From Amyelois transitella (Eukaryota; Arthropoda; Insecta; Lepidoptera; Pyralidae), in NCBI RefSeq assembly GCF_032362555.1, contig NC_083508.1, positions 6,973,001 to 7,037,000 on the forward strand: a DNA stretch of 64,000 bases, read 5' to 3'. Positions 1 to 13,000 of the stretch are shown here, piece by piece (position 1 is the first letter of the stretch; each line of letters opens with the position of its first letter). Below the pieces are notes generated by a model. That model saw nothing but the letters and a program-made list of their open reading frames with translations, was not told where the DNA came from and did not search any database. Made by a program: the position numbers and the translations under genes.

Positions 1-190
1 CTTTAGTTCCGGGGGTTCCCGAGGTTTGAGCATGAATCCTGAATTGGATGAGTCAGGTTTTTCACGAGCGACTGACCTACGCTACGCAACCTGAGCAGTA
101 TCGATGATGGTTGCTCTACCAGCTGCCTGTGTTCAGATTTCATCACGATATTTTCCATCACCGTAAGAGCGTCGGTTATTATTCAAAGAA
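1..190 (-). mobile_element. tRNA-derived SINE (family C), 3' part, reverse orientation
   Basis: Read on the minus strand, this contains the block 'CCGACGCTCTTACGGTGATG' followed by a GGTCAG...GTCGC block. The same blocks occur near 1,950-2,190, 54,765-55,165 and 62,320-62,560. The element runs off the window edge. The family was recognised only by comparing copies inside the window. Confidence 0.6.
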
Positions 191-192
191 AT

Positions 193-259
193 GTACATAA
201 TTTCGAAAAAAATCATTGGTACCTATGTGGGTACCAATGATTTATTTCGAAATTATGTA
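193..259. repeat. Imperfect palindrome where two SINE-like ends meet head to head
   Basis: Two arms of about 30 bp, both containing TTTCGAAATTATGTA and TCATTGGTACC on opposite strands, flank a 6-nt centre (TATGTG). The same motif occurs inside family C SINE copies, so this looks like the junction of two oppositely oriented copies, the second heavily truncated. Confidence 0.6.
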
Positions 260-1948
260 TGGTGGGCATTTGAACCTGTGCCTGGTATGTGCATTTAACC
301 GGCACCGTACCGAATTGCCCATCGACGCACTATGTGTCATTGGATCTAATTCATTTTAAGAAATTTCAAACCAATAAAAAAACACCCATGTGTATACTCA
401 TAAAAAATTTAAATGATCGTTTTGTCGATAACAATAGTGCCTTTGTATTTAATTGCATTTCAAATGTTTTGCGCGTGGGTGATCGACGACTTAGTAATCG
501 TAAGTAGTTGACGAATCGTCCCAAATGTCAACGGCTTGCCTTGAACTTGATTGTGAGGACGCGAGATGCTCCCGGCCGCTACCCTTTAGCTGAACATCAC
601 TTGTTTGCCTCAAGACCTAGTTTACCATATCTACAATAACCGGTCCTATCATCTAGACTTCTTAAGGACAATGTAATCCCTGCAGTACTATAACAATAAA
701 ATGAGGCTTCATCGGACACCTGTCCTGTAGGATTAACTTACGATCTGTACAGTTACCTATCTTTTCCCTGAGAATTTTATGTCCATGCCTTGTTAAAAAG
801 GCGATGAATATGAATAACTTTTTAATTTTTTATCAAATTATCTCGAAACCTATTAAGTAATCTTCCATAGTGTCAAGATCAATCACTATAGCAATTAGAT
901 TTTTTTTAATAGTTATTAACTTCTTATCACTTTGAACCAATATTCATCTCTGTAATCAGGTGTCGAGTACGAGTTCAGTAAAAGCACGATGATTTTTAGG
1001 GCTTAAAAGGTAAAAACGGGCTGTCTGTATATCCGCTTGTCTGCCACCAGGCTGTATCTCATAAACAATGATAGCTAGAAAGCAGTTTTTTTTTAATTTA
1101 TTTATTTCCGTTCCCGCTATAACACAACGAATTTTTGTCGTATTTTTTTGCTTCATATTAATAACGGTAACAAGTAGACGCTTAAAATTTTCATGGAATA
1201 TTTACTTGTATATTTACCTTTAAAAATAAATAATTAAATAACAATACAGTCATTTTTAAAAGGGGGCTCCTATACAACAAACGTATTGTCTATCGACAGC
1301 GCCATCTAATTCTGAACTTATTTGAATTGGACATGCAACGTGGTATGTATTGATTGCGTCGTAGTTGTACCGATTTGCGCTAGATGGCGTTGTTATAAAA
1401 ACTTAAGAAATTGCATGGTCGGCATTTAGATCAACTTCAACAAACAGGTAAAAACGCGCGATCGTGCGCTAGTCCTTGGCCAGGTTTTGTAGGTAAATTA
1501 CGAGAACAAACTTCGACCCCACTTGTCGAAGGTGGTTCTCAACATAAATTTACTTCGGCTAGAACACTAGAAATGCGACGAGTTCATTAACGACGACCTC
1601 CTCATAGCTGGGTCACTTGTCCAGGTCAACTGTGACAATACCAATTTCAGGGTCCATTAAGTCAACGTACAGTTAGGTGGCGGCAATGTGGGGACACAAT
1701 GCGAGTGACATTGGCGGGAAGAAAGGAAGAATCGCGGCGTGCATGCTAATGCAGCGCCCAGTGCGCCAGCGCACCAAGGAGCCGTTGTCGTGTACTTGGA
1801 CCTCATCACCTAGCTAATAAATACAGGGGTAGCAAACTGTTTAATTTTTTCCAGATTTTAAAGTTTTACACTTACCTACCTATAAGTTGGTAGTTATATT
1901 ACAATTACATACACTGTAATTATACTTCGGTGAATAGTGATGACTGAA

Positions 1949-2190
1949 GAGCGTCGGTGGTCGAATCGGTCAAGATCCAGCTCGAATCGAATTCGAATCC
2001 TACCTCGGCCATGTAGGTACCAATGACTATTTTCGAAAGTTATGTACATTAGATTGAATACTTACCGATGCTCTTACGGTGAGGGAAAACATTGTGAGTA
2101 AAATGGATATATAACCATGCCCATTCAGTAAACTGGATGTGTAACCATGATCAATCCAATACGGGTTATACGGGTTAGGTTTGAAGAATG
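1949..2190 (+). mobile_element. tRNA-derived SINE (family C), nearly full copy
   Basis: The copy starts with GAGCGTCGGTGGTCGAATCG, which resembles a tRNA A box, then has a B-box-like segment (TTCGAATCC). It continues through GTACCAATGACTATTTTCGA and GATGCTCTTACGGTGAGGGA, shared with the copies at 1-190 and 54,765-55,165. The pol III promoter reading is an inference from these box-like motifs. Confidence 0.65.
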
Positions 2191-4039
2191 AATGATAAAG
2201 TATTGGCGATTTATGTATTTTATTTTCGTTTAATAAGCAGAACTTAAATAATACAACGAATTAAAAATATAGGATTGAAGTGGAGTTTAGAAAGCTTTTT
2301 TATTTCTACAAGTTTTTTCATGTGGAATTTTCTCTTAGTTCCCATCAAATTCAACATTTTTTCTCTTAATAGAAAAGTTCGGTTCACTCGAATGTAGAAA
2401 GCAAAACGTAGAAATAAAATGTCAAACTAACTGATCAAATCAACAATGTTACCGGGACTAACACCGGAAAGAAGAAGAGGTTCTTTCCCTTTCCTTTCGA
2501 AGAAGAATAATGCTGCCTAATGTTGACGATTCACTACAGACGTGCCGTAAAGCGCATCGCGTCCAATACGTTTGTTCCGATACGTCAAGTGCGTACTCCG
2601 TATCTTACCATCGATTGACTGTCATCTTCTTGGAAATAAAGAAGACACAATGAAAATTTAAAAAAAAAGTGAAGCTTACACTGTGTAATGTGATGTGACG
2701 ACATTGATATCCGTAAGTTACTTCATATAAGCATAATTTAACACTAGTTAATTATGTTATGATTATAACAATATAAATAAGAAAAGAAAATATCAAAAAA
2801 TATTTATAATTGAAATAATCTTATAGCTCTTTTTATTTTTCTTTTTATATTTTTCGTGCCTATATAAAGCACCGAAAGTTTAACGGGTAAAAGACATCAA
2901 CGAGTTCAACCTTTTTGTAAATTAATTACCACTAGGCTTTATTTTCATCAATATATATTAAAAATATAATATAAAAAATATATAAAGATAATAAGTTGTT
3001 TTTAACATAGAAATATACACATGGATTAAAGTCGGTCAAAAACAGTACCTTTTTAGGTCGGTATAAATAAAAATCCTCGCAGGAAAAATTGTAGTTTAAC
3101 CAATGAAAATGTTATTTTAAAAATTGTTTCCATAAAATTAAGTAAAACACGTTTATCATTATAATATCAGTCTTTGGTTGAAGTAAAATGACCAGAAGAA
3201 AACTAATGTCAAGAACATTGGTAAACGCAAATGCAGACCAAAAAAGTAAATTCAGATAATATTTCATTTGTTATTTATGCATATTTATGTGAGTTGCCAT
3301 TTATACTGAGTTATAATTACGTCATTTTAAATTTTCGTTTTAAATTTAGAACCTGCAATGATTGTACATCGTATAGATAAGTCGTCTTCGTCATCTCGAA
3401 TAAAAAGAGAGAAGATTGGACTTGATAACAGCCTTTATAGTTTCATTGCTATTTTTCAAAGCTTCATGACTTATGATGCATAATAATTTTATAAATGTAA
3501 AAAATCTTACGTATCTCTCTCCCATTTACACAGCTACACCGCTTGACCAAAAGTGATGACAGTTCAACACCTGCTATCAAATATATCGAGTAAAGTTGCA
3601 AGTAACAGCAAGTATTGAGGCTAGACGTTATTTTACATAAATAGTTTAGTTATTATTTGAGTCAAAAAATCAAGCTTGTCTTTCTCGTTTAAATCCAACA
3701 CTATGTAAGTATAACTCTGTATTAAACATAATACACCATGCCTATTTGGGACAAAACATGCCTTCAATTCTATTGATACTTGTTACTACATAAACTATAT
3801 GAGATGAGAAAAGCGCGATGACACCAAGGTATTTAACACTAGGAGAGACGCGCGCCGCCCGCTCAGTTGCCCGCCACTCGTGACCAAGTCCGGCCCATCT
3901 TGATCGTGTATCCCAAAATAAATAATTATACCTCCAATATAAACCTAATTCACTCACTAGGTACTTACGATTAAAGTTATAAGAAAATTATTATATTTTA
4001 ATTATGACACAAAACAATTGCATTGTATTTTAATTGCAG

Positions 4040-4091
4040 ATAGACGCGGGCTAAGTGAATAAAGTTCCCCATTATGGGGCAATTTCTTTGG
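4040..4091 (+). other. Chitinase exon with 5' UTR and an 18-nt coding start
   Basis: The acceptor TTTTAATTGCAG precedes 34 nt of UTR. ATG GGG CAA TTT CTT TGG at 4,074-4,091 (MGQFLW) follows, then the donor GTAAGTTT. The next exon opens in the same phase with YGILTLLLHANA, so the two together make a classical signal peptide ending near ANA/SPSP. In-frame and hydrophobic continuity is the reason for choosing this start. No other ATG exon with matching phase was seen between 4,092 and 7,684. Transcript evidence is absent. Confidence 0.75.
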
Positions 4092-7000
4092 GTAAGTTTT
4101 TTTATAGCTTTTTGATGCATGCGAATATTTGTAGAGGATGCCAATGTATCGAATTTAACAAATCAGCTATAGGCTCCATTAAAACCTATAGTTATTTAGT
4201 TATAAGATAAAATTCATAAGTTCAAATGAACATAAGCCTTCATAAAATGAAAATTCTCTGTTCATAAAATATTAAAATAGTTTTAACAATTGATTTGTTC
4301 GTATGTAAGTCATCAGGACAGGTGTCAACGATAAATCAATGTGTTAACGATAAATAAACAAAAAAAAAATATCTTAATTTTTGTTTAAATATAAACAAAG
4401 CAAAGGGAAAGAGCGAACAGTACGACGACTCTGCTGCATAATTTATAAACGATTAGTTCTTAAATACTTATCACATCGTAAATGTATCTTCAGAACCTAT
4501 GTATAAACTTTATTAATTATAAAATTATTAACTTATTTATTTTAAAAAAACTTAACATATCTAAATGGTATCATATATCATCTCCAGTTAATCGAATAAC
4601 CAATTAATTGTTTTCTATGAGGAGTTCGGCGAACTCTCCGATTTGTTGATTCGATTGGTATTTTCCTAGAATTATTTTAAACTAGCAATTGTTCACACAT
4701 TCAAAGTAGGAATGAGCACCGTTCCAAAATTTCACTTCAACGAATTGAGTACTCTACTCATTTAATATGCATAGCAGAAAATTTAATTTGTAATGCGAGA
4801 CAATGACATATAAATCAATCGAGGTAGGTTCGTTTACACAGAACAACAAACATTGAAACAACTACTCAAGAACTGACTTTTTTCATAATCTACCTATTTA
4901 CCTAGAAACAAATGTTGTTTTTCTATTTTAGTAAAAAATTATTTCCAAAAGTTAGGAAGGTACCATTTTATAAGTTCAATTTAAAATACATCACATAAAA
5001 TATGTTCTGTAATCCTAACAATATACCAACTAATATCCATTTCTAATATGCCACTACTCATACACCAATCAAGGCAAGGTGGCACAGCTATCTCCTGAGC
5101 CCAAAGTATGTACATAATTCACGTGTAAAATGGTGGCGGAGAATGATACTGAAAGTCAACGCGTTGATGTCAAGTATATTATATAATTTTTGTCGGCCTC
5201 TGTGGCGCAGGGGTACATACATGAAGTGCGCTTTTGCGTCTGTGACACCGGAGGTCCCGGGAACGAATTCCGGCCAGGGTATGATGAGGAACGAACTAAT
5301 TAACCTTGGATATTTATGTATTATATTAGTATTTATTATAAAATATTGTATTGTTGAGTTAGTTTCTGGACACAAGTTTTGAACTTACTTCCTAGCCTAT
5401 AATATACGGGACAAATTACACAGATTAAATTTATTTATTAATTAAAACTGTAGCTTGTTTCTATTTTATGATAATATTGGAGAGAGAGATCGACTGTAAA
5501 AATATTTTACCCTTAAATTCAAATGAACTTTTATTAAGTTTACGTAAAGCCGTCTTCTTTTGTTTTATTTCTTTTACTCCATAAGGTAAAAACAGGCACG
5601 ACAACTTTTAAACTACGATTTACAGCCCATTTAAAAAAATTGAACGTCTTTCGAAGTGCACTGACACGTAAAAATTTGGGCCCTAACTATGATATATAGT
5701 AAATATAGCTCCACCTTCGATAATGCAGAAAACATGAATAAAAAAACAAGCGTTGGTCCTAATGGTTCGCGAAATGTCACGCGAAAATACCTTAGACTGG
5801 TTAGGAAGATGACGATGACCCCGGCACGGCTACCTGCCGCTGATGCCTGTATGCAAATTATTGTTTCCCAACAGAGAGTCAACGCACGACGCGCTCGTTC
5901 CACACTAATTTATGAGATCAACTTCTCGTGTCCCAAAATAAATGAAGACTTCGGCAAAATTTACTAAATATTATATTACAAAAACATAATATATGATAAT
6001 TCGGTTGTGTTTAATAATATTCAGAATTTATTTTTATGATTTTTTATTTGAATTAAGTTGAACACCCGCAACGGAAAAAAAAATCTTAAATAAGTTTATG
6101 TTTTCTAACTTGTAATCATAGTTACTGATAAACGTTTTAGGTATATGCATGATATTTGTTTTAAGACTTTTAGGTTCAAAAGAATATTTTTTTGCATTAA
6201 ACGATCACAAAATTTGTCATTCTTCTTTATATATCGTAATTGTCCTAGCTTTTTTGTCCTATTTTTGCCTATAAGCCGTATAGGGAGGGCAAGCAATTAC
6301 AGTGGAATATCTTTTGCCTGACTTTCGGTGACCTATTTAACTTATCCAGGGGTTCTGTCACTAAGATTTATAGACATTGAAGTCTTGTCATTAAGGAGGC
6401 AGATCCACTTTTCACATTCAATTGCCAATTACTTTATCACGATGTACCTTTGGTTAGCGTTCAACTTAAGAAAAGACATTAATACACCTTGTATCATAGA
6501 AATTCAAATTCAGTATATCTAACATACGAGTCTTTTAAATACTTAGATATATTTTATAATACCCTATATGTGTGTAACTACTTTTGTAATGCAAATGCAA
6601 CCAAACGCTCCGAGTATTGTTCTTTACGTGGGCAATGACTTCCTGCTAAAATATTTGTGTAAACTGAGAACTTAGCTTCGGTGAACCAGTCCTAAGTGTT
6701 GATCTTGATTCTTGATTCTGTCAAGTTATGTAAATTACACAAGATAGAGTGCTATACTTGATCAATAGGTCAGCGACCGGAGCGCCCACGCGAGGAATGA
6801 TTTCAGTTCGGGCGCCGTCAATACTCAAATCAAAGTATCATCATTAGAGTTGCTTTACATCTTTGTATGCGCTCGGGAATACAAAACACTCGATCTTCAT
6901 AGACCTTTATACAATTTTTTGTATGTAGTTTTTACAGATCCGACGTAACGGTCTTGAAGGCTTTAACGTGTCTGTAAATGTTATCGAGCTGTACTCGTAC

Positions 7001-10000
7001 CTACTTACTACGGACTTAAATACAAACAAAAGGCGCGAATGAAAACACACGTAAGGTCAATATCCTGAGGCTTTTTGCAGAAACACTGATATTTAACATT
7101 ACACATTACCACAGAATTAACAATAGTACTTAACTAGTACATAACATTACTTCAAAGCATAATGAGATAACCAATTTTTTTATATCAATATAAAGCGCAA
7201 TTGATTGATCAATCATCAAATAGCTGAAACAACTGATAGCTTAATATTAATACCTGAATGAAAAACTGATATATGTTTAAGTCTTTTTTTGGCCTGCTAA
7301 AAAACTGAAAAAAAGTTTTTCGCTGTTTATGACTGACAGCGTCGCGTGATTCTATTTTTTATTTTTGTGACTTGTGGCGCAGAGATTTCGCGACAGTACC
7401 TACCTAAAAATATCAGCTTTCTACATTATTGTTTTATCGATAAATATCAAGCAAAAAAGTTAAAACAGAGAAAAGAAATAAATTGAGGAAGCACCACTTA
7501 ACTCCACCTAAAAGAGTAAGAAGAAGATAAATATTTACCGAAGATAATTTTAATTTTTTGCAAAATAAAAAAAATACTTATCGGTATAATACGCCACGAT
7601 ATATATTACATAATATGAAAATTAATTTGTTTTATGTTTCAATTATTTATTTTTCTTAACACTATCTATTCAAAATAATTTCAGTACGGCATCTTAACAT
7701 TGCTGCTGCACGCTAACGCGTCACCGTCGCCGTTCGCTGACCAACATTCATTTCTACGAAGCGCTGTTGAGACAGTCCCACAACACGAACCGATTCCCTT
7801 GCCAATTCGAGCCTCCGTCGAAAGTATACCTCTAAGGTACAGTTGTGTTTAATTTGTCATTTTTTTTAAAGTACTAAGCAATTATGCATGGGAGAGTGTG
7901 AGAAAAATCCGTGGAGTGAGAATGACTTGACGAACGTATTAACCTTGATCTAATCGAGGACGTCCTGGCAAAAGGTCAGGTCAAGAGTACCAGTAATCGA
8001 CGAGCTTGAATGAAGAGACCTATACATGTAGATTATGCGTTAAAAAATATGCAGGGATCGTAGCAAGTGGAAAGATGAACTCTCTGCCTACTGAATTTAC
8101 TAACAATTTGTTTTTAGAAGTCTTCGTGACGAAGGAGACCGACGACTACCATTACGCGATGCAGTGGAAAAACGGCCTATATCTTTGAAAACAGCAATCA
8201 GTTTCCTACCTTATGAAGAAGTAAGTATTTTTATAATTAAATAACATTGGTATCACAATCAAAATTCAGTATATTAAATAATATAAATTTTTTTTAGAAC
8301 CATGAACATGAAGAAGAAGATCTTAGAGGCAGCACACGGTTTTATGGTGCAGCAAGTTATTTAAATAAGTAAGAACACACCATTATTTCGGTATATATAG
8401 AGAGACCTATTTACTATAGATCATTTTAAATTAAACATATTTTGTTTGATATTTTAGTGTATCTACCAACGCCGAACGTTTGCATCACGGAAATGCCAAT
8501 CTTCAAGGTATGGGTGGAAGAAGAACAAGTGAAATTATATAATACTCAATTTGTTAAAATTAGTTTTGTTTTTTTGATTTTTTTTTGGCTTATTGTAGCT
8601 TCATCTAATAATATAATTTTAATGTTTAATAGCCCTGTTGATTTAAATGACTTCATTCAAAAAAAAAATCTCGCTGGTTAGAACTGTTTTCATTACTCTT
8701 TCAAACTCTAGAAAGAATTGTGATAATATAATTTTGATTGAACTTTTAGAAATGCAGCAAACAAGTTCGACAAGGCGCCTGGTGGTCTGCTACATGCAAT
8801 CGTGGGCGGCGTATCGAGCTCCGCCACTTGCGTTCACCGCTGGGCTCGTACCCAAATCCTGCACACATCTGCACTACGCATTCGCGGTCTTACACCCTCA
8901 TACGTACGCCATTATACCAGCTAATGAAGATTACGATATTATTAAAGGTTAGTGCATACATCATGAATAAAAATCAAAAGGCTAAGAAATTTTGTATCTA
9001 TTAATATTAAATCATAAAAGACTTGCTCCCAAATGCGATAAAAAAATAGGTACTTACACAAAATTATAACTTTCGCGTGAACATACGAATATCGGAAATA
9101 ATGAACGTTTACACTTTTCTCAGGATCATTCTCCTTGTGTTTATCCCACTTGCAAAAAGAGCTGAATGTTATGAGATTCCTTTTATTTACAAATATCTTT
9201 TAACTTCTAAGGTGGCTACCGCGTAGCGACAGGCTTAAAGCGCCGCTTTCCGGGACTTCGAGTAATGATCAGCGTCGGCGGAGACGGGACGGATCGTCTG
9301 TTCAGTGAAATGGTTCAAAATCAACGTGGTCGCAATAAATTTATAGAAAGTGCAGTGAGCTTCTTGCGAGAACATGACTTTGATGGACTCGATCTACACT
9401 GGGTGTATCCTGGTAAGCATGACGTAATTATATGTACCCTTCCTACTTCGAGATGCATTTTAACTTAGCAGTAAATACAATAAATATTACACAATGTATA
9501 ATACTTTCAGGAGAAAAAGATGACAAAGAGAAAGATTTACTAACTTCACTTCTCTATGAATTGCGAGAAAAGTTTTCGGCTGAAGGATTTCTTCTATCCA
9601 CTGTCCTCCCGCCGTTCAGGTATCAAATAGAAGATGGCTACGACCTCAGCGCAATTAGTGGGGCTGCAGACTACGCCATATTACAGGCTTGGGACATGAC
9701 ACATGGCAAGAGAGACGAGGTCCCGTCGCGAGCTGTCCAGCATAGCGCGCTGCACAGAGATCCTGGCGCAGCATCCAGGGATCAAAGATACGATAACATT
9801 GTACGTTCTTAATAAGTTATTTTTACAAAGTTTTTGTACCAAGACCATAATCGGATATACTAACTTAATTTTAAATAAAGTGTTACTGGATATTAAAATT
9901 GTAAGTACGAGTAAGTAAATATGCTTGCAACAATATTTTCGCCAGCTGGCAAGCGTTTTTTTCAATAATAATAATTATATGGACATATACCTACTCGTAA

Positions 10001-13000
10001 CTAAAATTAACATTTAAATAATCACAAACAATTAATTCCCGGAAAGGCTGGATGTGAATCACATAATCATTCAAAACGTATAATTATTTTTCAGGAATTC
10101 ATGGTGAAATATATAATTAAACATGGCATGGCACCAGAGAAACTAGTTCTTGGAGTGCCCTTATTTGGCCGTAGTTATACATTGACTGCGCCGGCGGCAT
10201 CAGCACCCGGGGCCCATGTAATAGGATGGGGAGAGGAGGGCCAATACACGCAAACTAGAGGAATGTTAGCTTATTTTGAGGTAATATAGTATTTGTACTG
10301 GATTCTTCTGTTAGGCGATGGACTAGCAACCTATCACTACTCGTATTTAAATCTCAATTCTATCTTAATGATATAATTATCTATCAGCTTAACATGGCCT
10401 ATCAGTCTTTCAAGACTGCTGGCTTTCTTTACACCACAAGGTATATAGACGTAATCCACATGGATGGATGGATGGAAGATGGAGAATCTCTATGTTGTTT
10501 ATTTTACTTTAGACAAGAACTCCAAATATGTTTTAGTTTTCATTCGATCATGCGTTTTTATAATAAGACTCTCAGAATTATTATTTTTTTGCCTTCTATT
10601 ACATCATCTACAGAAAACATAATAAAGAACTCTGCTTGCAATGTTGCCCAGAAGATTTAGAAAAAGAAATACCATTCATAAAACTTTCTTTTTAGATATG
10701 TATGGCGGAACGCGAAGGTAAAGGAACAAGTTATTTAGATGAAGCTGGAAACTCATATGCGGTATTTGAAAATCAATGGGTCGCATATGATACTCCAAAC
10801 ACTATTTTAGAGAAGGTAATTCGCAAATTTTTTGACTATATCCACGCATATTAAGGACAAAACCAATAGGTACCTCGTTGAAAAATGAAAAAATATTTTG
10901 AATGTATTTAATACATACATTAAAAAAATATAAAGAACATACGATGATATGTATATATATATATAATAAATATGACAAATTTAAAAAAATAAGGTACATA
11001 TATAAACAAAATTTTCTTTTTTTATAGATGAGATTCGTCATATTATCAGGATTAGCCGGTGCCGCAGCTTGGTCGGTAGACATGGACGATTTTAGAGGTC
11101 TTTGTGGACGCCCATTCCCAATATTAGGCGCCATTGCAAGGAATCTTAATGGTAATAAAACCTTGATAGCAATTGCTATTTACATAAAAAAATATAAGAA
11201 TTATTTTATTTCTTAATATTTACGTATTTAGGTACTTATATGATTTTATAGACCAAACATTTGCTTTTACTTATAGGCGAATCAGTTCCAAACCAATCTT
11301 CTTTAAAAATTGGATCTTGTGAATCTAACATGCCTTACTTGTCGTCTGACGAAGAATCCTGCGCACATTTCCATTTCTGCAGCGGCGGTATCAGTTACAG
11401 GATAATGTGCGAAGATGGTCGCCTCTATGATCCATCAACTGGATTTTGTGGGTGAGTGATTTCAGGGATTGCTTAGATGGTTTGGTCATGTGTAGAGGAC
11501 CAATGAAACTAGGTTGACAAATATACAAGAAAACCGTGGAGTGGAAGAAATAAAGACTAACTTACCTCGATCAAAACAGGGACTGACTAAAGATCAAAGG
11601 GTACCCGAAACCGACGAGATGGCGTGAAGCCTACACCTCCAAGAAAACAGCGTGATTTATGCATGTTTGTGATTTCATCTGTTTGATTTCGTCGTGTTCG
11701 CATAGATCGCCGTTTCATAGGCTTAGCAAAGTCAGTAAATCATTTATGGGGAACTGTATACGATTTTATAATAGGTTGCCGGAGTCTGTTCTTGATATGC
11801 CCAACCGAAAATTCAAAGAGTATGTAAAGAAAGTACTTTGTGGGAAGGCTTATTATAGGACTGATGATTACCTTAATGATAAAAACATCTGGCTCGAGCT
11901 TGGCACAGGAACCTCGTAATTAATTGTAGTTTAATTTGAACTTAAATCAAAATTTCAGTACACTCTGTACATAAATCTTTTTAAAATTGGCAATCCATAA
12001 TATATATATATATATATATATTTTTCTTTTTTCAATATTAAATCTCATAAATATATAAATCTCCCGTGAACAATGTATTCTCCCGTCCACATTCTATTCT
12101 AAGTATAATTTAATATTGTGAAGTTGACGTTGTTGATGAAAATGCTGCAGTGCAGTTTGTTACCGCTTCTTCTGCACTGACGCCTTGGAAGCGGCAGTAA
12201 ACTTAGTTTTTAAGTAATTTATTTGACGTCAACCAAGTTGTTAAACCATACGACAATTATTAAGCGATATAATAATATCCTATAATAATGAATAAAAATT
12301 TTGAATTTTTTTTTTTTGAATTTGAGATGTTCTAAAAACTTATAAAAAAAAAATGTAAATAAAAAGACGTGAAATTTTGTGTAGTTTACTTACACGTTTT
12401 CACAACTCGTGGATTTCAGTTGGTTGGGTTGGCATTAGGATTTTTTATTATAAATTATTCCCGTAGACGCAACCTCATACTTGTTGTTTATCTTTTACTT
12501 TGATTTCAGCCATCAAGATCCTACTAAGTGTATTCCAGGACAGACTCTAAGGATAAGCGTCAATGATGCAGCTCGGTTCTTGGCTCAAGTATATGAAACT
12601 GATTTTATAGTAAGTACTCGTAATGCAAATAAATATACAGAATGATGAATACCTACACATTTTATAAGAATATTTTCAAGATACTTTTTCTATTTGTTAA
12701 AGATTACTTTTAATACTTACTAATCCTAAATCTATTTTCAGTTGAGTCTTGATAACAAAAAAGGAACATTAAATTCCGAACAAAGCATTTCAGCGGCATT
12801 GCTTGAGAAAAAGAGTAAGCAACTTTCTATGGTTTATGTTTTTCCTTATCTTTTTTCTATTGCTTTCTTTCTATGCTACCTACTAACTTTCTATTTTTAC
12901 CTAATAGTAGCACATCTGAAGCGTAAATTACATCGAAAAGAGGTGAGAACGATTCCTAGAAAACCACATTACTTGTGGAAAGGGAATGTACCTGGAACTC

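Larger units (their letters stand above)
1..4039. other. 5' intergenic region upstream of the chitinase gene
   Basis: No convincing protein gene was found. The open frames here are short, AT-rich and resemble no family I know. The stretch holds two SINE copies (listed separately) and otherwise AT-rich sequence. A short GC-richer patch at about 3,840-3,910 lies roughly 130-200 bp before the first recognised chitinase exon and could belong to its promoter or 5' UTR. I cannot place a transcription start. Confidence 0.5.
11277..12609 (+). other. CBM14 chitin-binding domain 1
   Basis: Split over exons 12 and 13. Six cysteines with spacing C-x13-C-x5-C-x9-C-x12-C-x7-C, including the aromatic core CAHFHFC, match the peritrophin-A (CBM14) pattern. 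The domain is interrupted by a 1-kb intron that has collected two LINE fragments. It sits directly behind GH18-1. Confidence 0.85.

Noticed and set aside
289-507. 72-codon open frame
   Set aside because: It lies in repeat-derived, AT-rich sequence with no recognisable similarity and no coding-like third-position bias.
5689-5967. 92-codon open frame in chitinase intron 1
   Set aside because: No family similarity, overlaps an equally long frame on the other strand, and no splice partners in phase were found.
8006-8188. 60-codon open frame in the chitinase 5' part
   Set aside because: Its first half is a LINE 3' fragment and its second half is chitinase exon 3 read in another frame.
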